DNA of 64,000 nt from Micromonospora sp. RP3T (GTDB taxonomy: Bacteria; Actinomycetota; Actinomycetes; Mycobacteriales; Micromonosporaceae), in contig NZ_PYPS01000018.1 of assembly GCF_003027925.1 (NCBI RefSeq), forward strand, positions 1 to 64,000. Reading direction: 5' to 3'. Position numbers and translations under genes: made by a program. The notes below the pieces were generated by a model that was not told the origin of the DNA, did no database searches, and saw only the letters and a list, made by a program, of their open reading frames with translations. Positions 55,601-61,600 of the stretch are shown here, one piece after another (position 1 is the first letter of the stretch; every line of letters starts with the position of its first letter).

Positions 55601-58600
55601 TGGAACTCGTCGATGTCGACGGCGGCCCGTCCGTCCGCGAGGATCCGTACGTCGAGGGCCGGCTCCAGCAGGCGGTCCTCCGCCCGGATCGGACCGACCC
55701 GGAAACCGCCGGCCCGGTCGACGGCGGCGTGCACGACGCGCCACAGGTCGGCGGTGCTCAGCGCGCTCTCACCGGCCGTCAGGCGTCGGACGGTCACCGC
55801 GCGGGCCATCGTGGCCAGTTGGTCGAGGTACCGCGAGCGGAGGTGTTCGACGAGCTGCGGGAGATCGTCGGTGACCGGGTTCTGGAGCGAGCCGTCGGCC
55901 CAGAGGGGCAGGTAGCCCCAGTACTGGCGCCGCTGATCGGCGTCGACGGTCTCGAGGATCGCCGGCACGCCCCGGTCGGCGAGGTCCTCGACGAACTGCG
56001 GCCCGACGTCGGCGGCCCGCTCGCGCAGCACCACGACGGGGATGTCCGCCGAGGTCAGTTCCCCGGCGGCGGGCGGAGTGGGATCCCAGAACGTCTGGAG
56101 GTACTGCTCGACGGTGTAGCGGGTGTCGGGATGCTCCTGAGGCGGGCGCAGCGGATCCGTGTGCTCCAGCGACCGGCTGCCACCGGGCGGCGTCCCGAGC
56201 GTGGCGGGCGGCTCGTCGGCCGCCGGCGTGCCGGGTCCCTCGGGTTCCGGGTCGTCGTGCGACGGGTCGGTGCCGTCGCCGGAGCCTCCGCGCAGCCGCA
56301 GCGGCGCGTCGGCGGCGGTCTGCCCGGTGTACGCGCCCTCGTCCGCGTCCATCGGCATCGGGTCGTCGTCGGCCTCCTCGTCGTCGGACATCGGCATCGT
56401 GTCGTCGTCGCTGGCCTCGTCGTCGGACGTCGAGTCTTCGGAGACCGTGTCGTCGGAAAGGTAGTCGTCGGACATCTGGTCGTCCGACGGGTCGTCGGCG
56501 GTCAGCGCGGCCAGGTCCGGGACCGGGCCGTCGGGGAACCGGTGCTCGTGCAGGGCCCCGACGACCTCGATCCACTGGTCACGTGCGTTCACCAGCATCT
56601 CCGCGTGGCGGTCCAGGACGCGCTGACGAGCCAGGTTCAGCGTGCGCGCATACCGCAGCGCCACCGCCAGCGCCGGCTCCAGGAGCGGTCGTACGTCGTC
56701 GCCGGCCATCGCCGCCGCAACCAGCTCCAGCAGCAGCACCCCGTCGGCGTCGGCCAGCCGGGCCTGCGGGTGTCGCGCGTCGGAGGTCAGCCAGTCCGCC
56801 GCCAGCGCGGGCGTGTCGATCAGCGCGGTGCGGAGGCGGCCGACCGAGGCCGGCACGGCCAGGCCCGCCTGGCTGCGGCGCACCGCGGCGAGCACCCGCG
56901 CCCGCAGCGCCGAGGGACGGTTCCAGTCCGCCGGCTCGCGCTCGTACCCGGCGCGGATGAGGTGATCGAAGGACGTGAGGTGCCGGTGAAGCTGCGACTC
57001 GTCCATGGTGAAGTCACCCAGGTGGCGCACCTCGACGACGGCCAGCGGGGTCGAAAGCGCCCCGCCGTTGTCGTCCATGGCGAAGGAGCCGCTGATGCTG
57101 ACCGCGTCCTTCTGACTGATCGGCACGTTGTCGGCCCCCGCCGGGCTCAGCGCGTTCCGCAGGTAGTCACGAACGCTGCCGGCGGCGGGGTTGCGCAGGC
57201 TCGTGTCCAGCAGGGCGTCGGCGTGGAGGGAGTGCGCGACCCGATCGGTGAAGCCCGCCAGCAGGATCTCGGTGATCCGGTCGCGCTGCTCGTGCAGGAA
57301 GCTCTGCGCGCGTGGGGGTAGCTGGGCGCGCAGCCCCGACACCGAGGTACGCAGGCCGGCCGCGAGATAGTTCTTGCTGATCAGGCGCGAGCGCGGTGGC
57401 ACGACCCGCTGGTGCAGCATCGCGGCGACCTGCGTGTAGAGCAGCGCGAGGTAGCCGCGTAGCTCCTCGGTGCCGGGCACGTCGGTGAGGAACGGCAGTG
57501 CGAAGGCGGGCGTCGGCGACCCGAGCACCTGGGTGAGATAGGACGTGGTCACCACCTGGGCGAAGTCCAGCCCGTCGAGCAGGTGCCGACGGGAGTTCTC
57601 GTTGTAGGTGCCGGCGGCGATGAACTCCAGCGGGGCGACCAGAGCGTGCATCGGGGCGCCGACGGTGAACTGCACGTAGCGGGTGTGCGGCTCGTCCGTC
57701 CTGGGCCGGATCGAGACGCCCTGCACGTCGTGTGCGAAGCCGCGCTCCGGCGGGAACAGGTCGGACAGCAGGGTGGGCCCGGTCACCGAGGCCAGCGCGG
57801 CGTTCACGGCGTCGAGCGCGTTGAGCACCTCGCTCCGGCGGGCCCGGTTCTCCTCGCCCGGGAGGACACCCGTCGGCGCCGTGACGACCTCCAGGATGAA
57901 ACTCCGGCGGTTCGTGTCGTAGGTGACCGTCAACAGGTCGGCCAGGCGGAACAGCGTGGTCTTGGGCGCCGGCAGCACCGGGAAGGTGAGCGCGAGGCCG
58001 GCGAACTCCACCTCGAGGCCGGTGGCGCCGCCGAGCAGGCCCTCCGGCTCGCCGGGGCGGCGTGGTCGGCGTACCCCGGGGGCGACCGGCACCCCGTCCC
58101 GCGGTCCGTCGATCGGCGCGACCAGCTGCCGGCTGCCGGGCAGTGCGGTGCCCAGGTCGGCCAGTCGGCGATGGGCGAGCTGGTAGGTGAGCAGCAGGTT
58201 GCCGAACTCGGTACGGGCGGCGGGCAGCGTCCGCTCGGTCACCCCGTCGATGCGGGCGTGCAGCGCGGCCAAGCCGTCGACGAATCTCTGCCACGAGGCC
58301 CACGCGTCCTCGCCGGCCGTACCCCGGTCGGCCACGGCGACCCGCACCCGCCTGTCGAGTGCGGGGACGCGGTGCGCGGCCGTCTCCACCTCGCTCCGCA
58401 GCCGCGCGAGCCCGACCGGTGAACCCTCCCCGGTCCGGGGCAGCGGCAGGTCCCACGCCACCGCGGCGGGGAGGACGGTCACGTCCCGGCCGCCGGCCAC
58501 CGGTCGTCTCCGGGTGGGCAGGAAGTGCTGGTTGACCAGGACGATGACGTGGGTCGGCGTGGTGCCGCCGCCGCCACTGAGCACCGCCTCGTCGGTGCCC

Positions 58601-61600
58601 TCCGACAGCCCCTGCAGATCGACACGGAGGTCGCCGCCCCGCGCGGTGGAGAGGTCGGTCGCCCAGCGGAGGACCTGGGTCACCACCAACCAGTAGTGGT
58701 CTCGCTGGTCGTTGTCGTACTCGCCGGGTGTCGCCATCGACGTGGCCAGGTCCTCGATGGTCAGCAGCGCCTGCCCGGTCCGGGCGATGTCGTGGGCCGC
58801 CGGGTGGATGGCGGCCTCCGCCAGGCGCAACGTGTCACGGATGTGCTGCTGTTCCAGCGACCGCCGCAACACGGCGGCGAGGAGCGCCCGCAGGGCGAGC
58901 GGGTCGTCGACGCGTACCGCACCCGGGAGCCCCGCGGCCCGGGCCACCAGCCGGGCGGCTTCGGTGACGCGGTCCGTCCCGACGGTGCGGAGCGTCGCGG
59001 CGAACACGCAGTTCCCGTCGTCGGGCACCCAACCCACCTGAAAGCCGTTCGCCCTGAGCCACCGCTGCTGGTGGGCGCGGGGGGCGTAGAACTCGCCGGG
59101 GCGGTTCCGGCTGCCCTCGTGCCACCAGACCGGCGCCGCGGCCAGCTCGGTGTCCTCGCGTTCGTAGTGCTCCAGCCGGGCGGCCATGAGGTTGTCGAGC
59201 ATCCGCTCGTCGGTGCCGGTCGTGAGGAGGTCCTCGAGGTGGCGCAGTCGCGCGCCGTCCGGGTCGTTGGCCGCGAGGTAGTGCCGTAGCCGGACCTCGG
59301 CGTCGCTCCGCACGCGCGGGCCACCGGGGTCGTCGCCGCTCGCGGGTGGCGGGTCCACCGGCGGCCGCTGCCGCAGGCGCAGCACCGACTGTCGTTCCGC
59401 GTCGGTGCGCTGATACGTTGCGAGCAGCTCGGTGAGCGTCTGGACGAGCTGGGCCGTGTCCGCGAGGCGGCTGCCGGTCCCGGCCGCGGTGAGCCCGTCC
59501 ACCTCATCGGTCCGTTCCTGCCGTACCCGGGCATCGGACTGGCCGCCGATGTGCTCCCGGAGCCGGCTGGTGATCTCGACGAGCCGGTCGTCCAGCGCGA
59601 TCCGTCGGGTCCGGTGCTGGCTCAGGGCCGGCGGGGCCGGCTCGGCCGTCGCCGGGGTGCTGGCCGCCGGCACGTGGTCCGGGACGGTCCGGTCCTCGGG
59701 GGCGACCTCGGTCAGGGTTCGACTGATCGGGGCGGAGTGCCGTCGCGTGATCGTGGTCCTCCCCAGGGTGCCCCCGCCGGGCTCGTCGGACGCGGCCCGG
59801 TCGGAGGAGAGGAACGTGGCGGAGCGCCGTCGAGGCAGCTTGACCACCGGGGTGGGGGTCGCCGCCGGTCCGGTCGGGCGGAACTCGTTCCCGCCCATCC
59901 CGGCCAGCACGAGTGGCCGGCCGGTGGCCGGCCCGCTGCTGGTCACGGTCCCGTCGGCGGCGATCGTCTCCACCTCGACGCCCAGCACCGCCGGGACGGT
60001 CGCCAGGGGTGGCGGCGGCGCGTCGTCCGGAAGTCCCTGCCGCCGGGCGATCAGCGTCCGCAGCTCGGCGGCGGTGGTCGCCGCCGCGACCTGCCGGACC
60101 TCCGCCGTCGGGTCGGGCTGCCGCCGCGCGGTCGTGGCCAGGGCCCGGAACCAGGAGTCCGGCCCGGACTCCGGTGCCAGCGGGACGAGTCCGCGGGCGC
60201 TGAGGGCGCCGTCCTGCTCGGCCGACAGCGGCGGGGACGCGGGCGGGCGGGCCGCCCGTTCCCGCTCGCGGAGGAACCGCTCCGCCTCGGCCGGGAACTG
60301 GCCCTCGGGCCGTCGGGCCAGCTCGACCAACTCGTCGCGGGTGACGCCGAGCCGCACGGCGCTGTCGATCAGGTGCGGCGGGAGCGCGTCCACGGCGAGT
60401 TCCGCGGGCGCCACCTGCCGGCTGCCGATCGTCGGCTCGAGTTCGACGTACCAGCCGTCCGGCGCGACGCCGAACCGGTCGGTCACGCCGCCGGCCGCGT
60501 CCCGCCGCCGCAGCTCCACCGGGACGCGCAGCGCCCGGGCCAGCGCCCGGGCGGCGCGCAGCGGGTCGTTCAGGAGCCGGATGTGCAACGGCGGCTCCGG
60601 CCGGGCGCCGGCCGGGGCGGCCGCGTGCACCGCGTCGACCATCCGGGTGACCAGGTCCCGGCCGGCCGGATCCGCCTCGTGCACGGCGGCGATCTGCGCG
60701 GGCGTGAGGTGTCCGGCGGCCCACCCGTCCACGGACTCGCGGAGCTGCCGGGCCTGGCCGGCGGTGTCGACCTCCACCACGAGGACGTCGTCCGCGTCGA
60801 CCCGGACCCGGCCGCTGAGGTCCCGCGCGAGGCCCAGCAGGGCCAGGTCCGGGCCGTCCGGCGCCGGCGTGGCGCCGTTCGGGTCGAGCCGGGCGAACGC
60901 GTCGACCAGGTCGAGGCTCGGCGACCGCGGCCCGCCGACCGGTGGGCGGGTGCGGTCCCGCCCGGCCGGGTCCAACCCGCTGCCGAACTCGGCACGGCGT
61001 CGTTCGGCCACCATCGCGTCGTAGTCGGCCCTGAACATGACCACGTACACGTCGCCGCTGAACTCGTCGCTGGTCCGGTTCCGCCCCCACGACGTCGGGC
61101 GCCACCAGTGCACGACCCGCTTCTGCCCCGCCAGCACGTACCGGCCGTGCATCCGCACCAGGACGGCCGGCCCCTGCTGCTTGACGTGTTCCTCCCGCCG
61201 GTGCGCGTCGGCGAACGTGCTGGTGTGCGACTTCGGCGCCTGCCGGCTGAGGTCGGTGTCGCCCTCGGTGCGGTGCGCGCCGTACGCCTCGGTGGGGTTC
61301 GAGCCGTCGGTGACACTCAGCTTGGCCGGGCCGCCCGCGCTGAGGCCGGCCGCCAGATAGGGCGTGTCGTGGGTGGTGGAGGCGCCGAACCCCTGCTGGT
61401 ACTTCGCGTACGCGCCGGTGCCGGTGCCGTCGAGTTCGGAGATGATCTCCAGGTTCTCCAGCCGGCCGCGCAGGGTGAGGTCCGCCCGCCGGCTCGAGTG
61501 ACCGGGCACGAAGGCGCCGGCGGCGACCTGCACCCCGTCCGGGTTCATGGCCGCCGGGATGAGGTTGGCGGCCAGCACGTCACGGGTCACCAAGGCCCGT

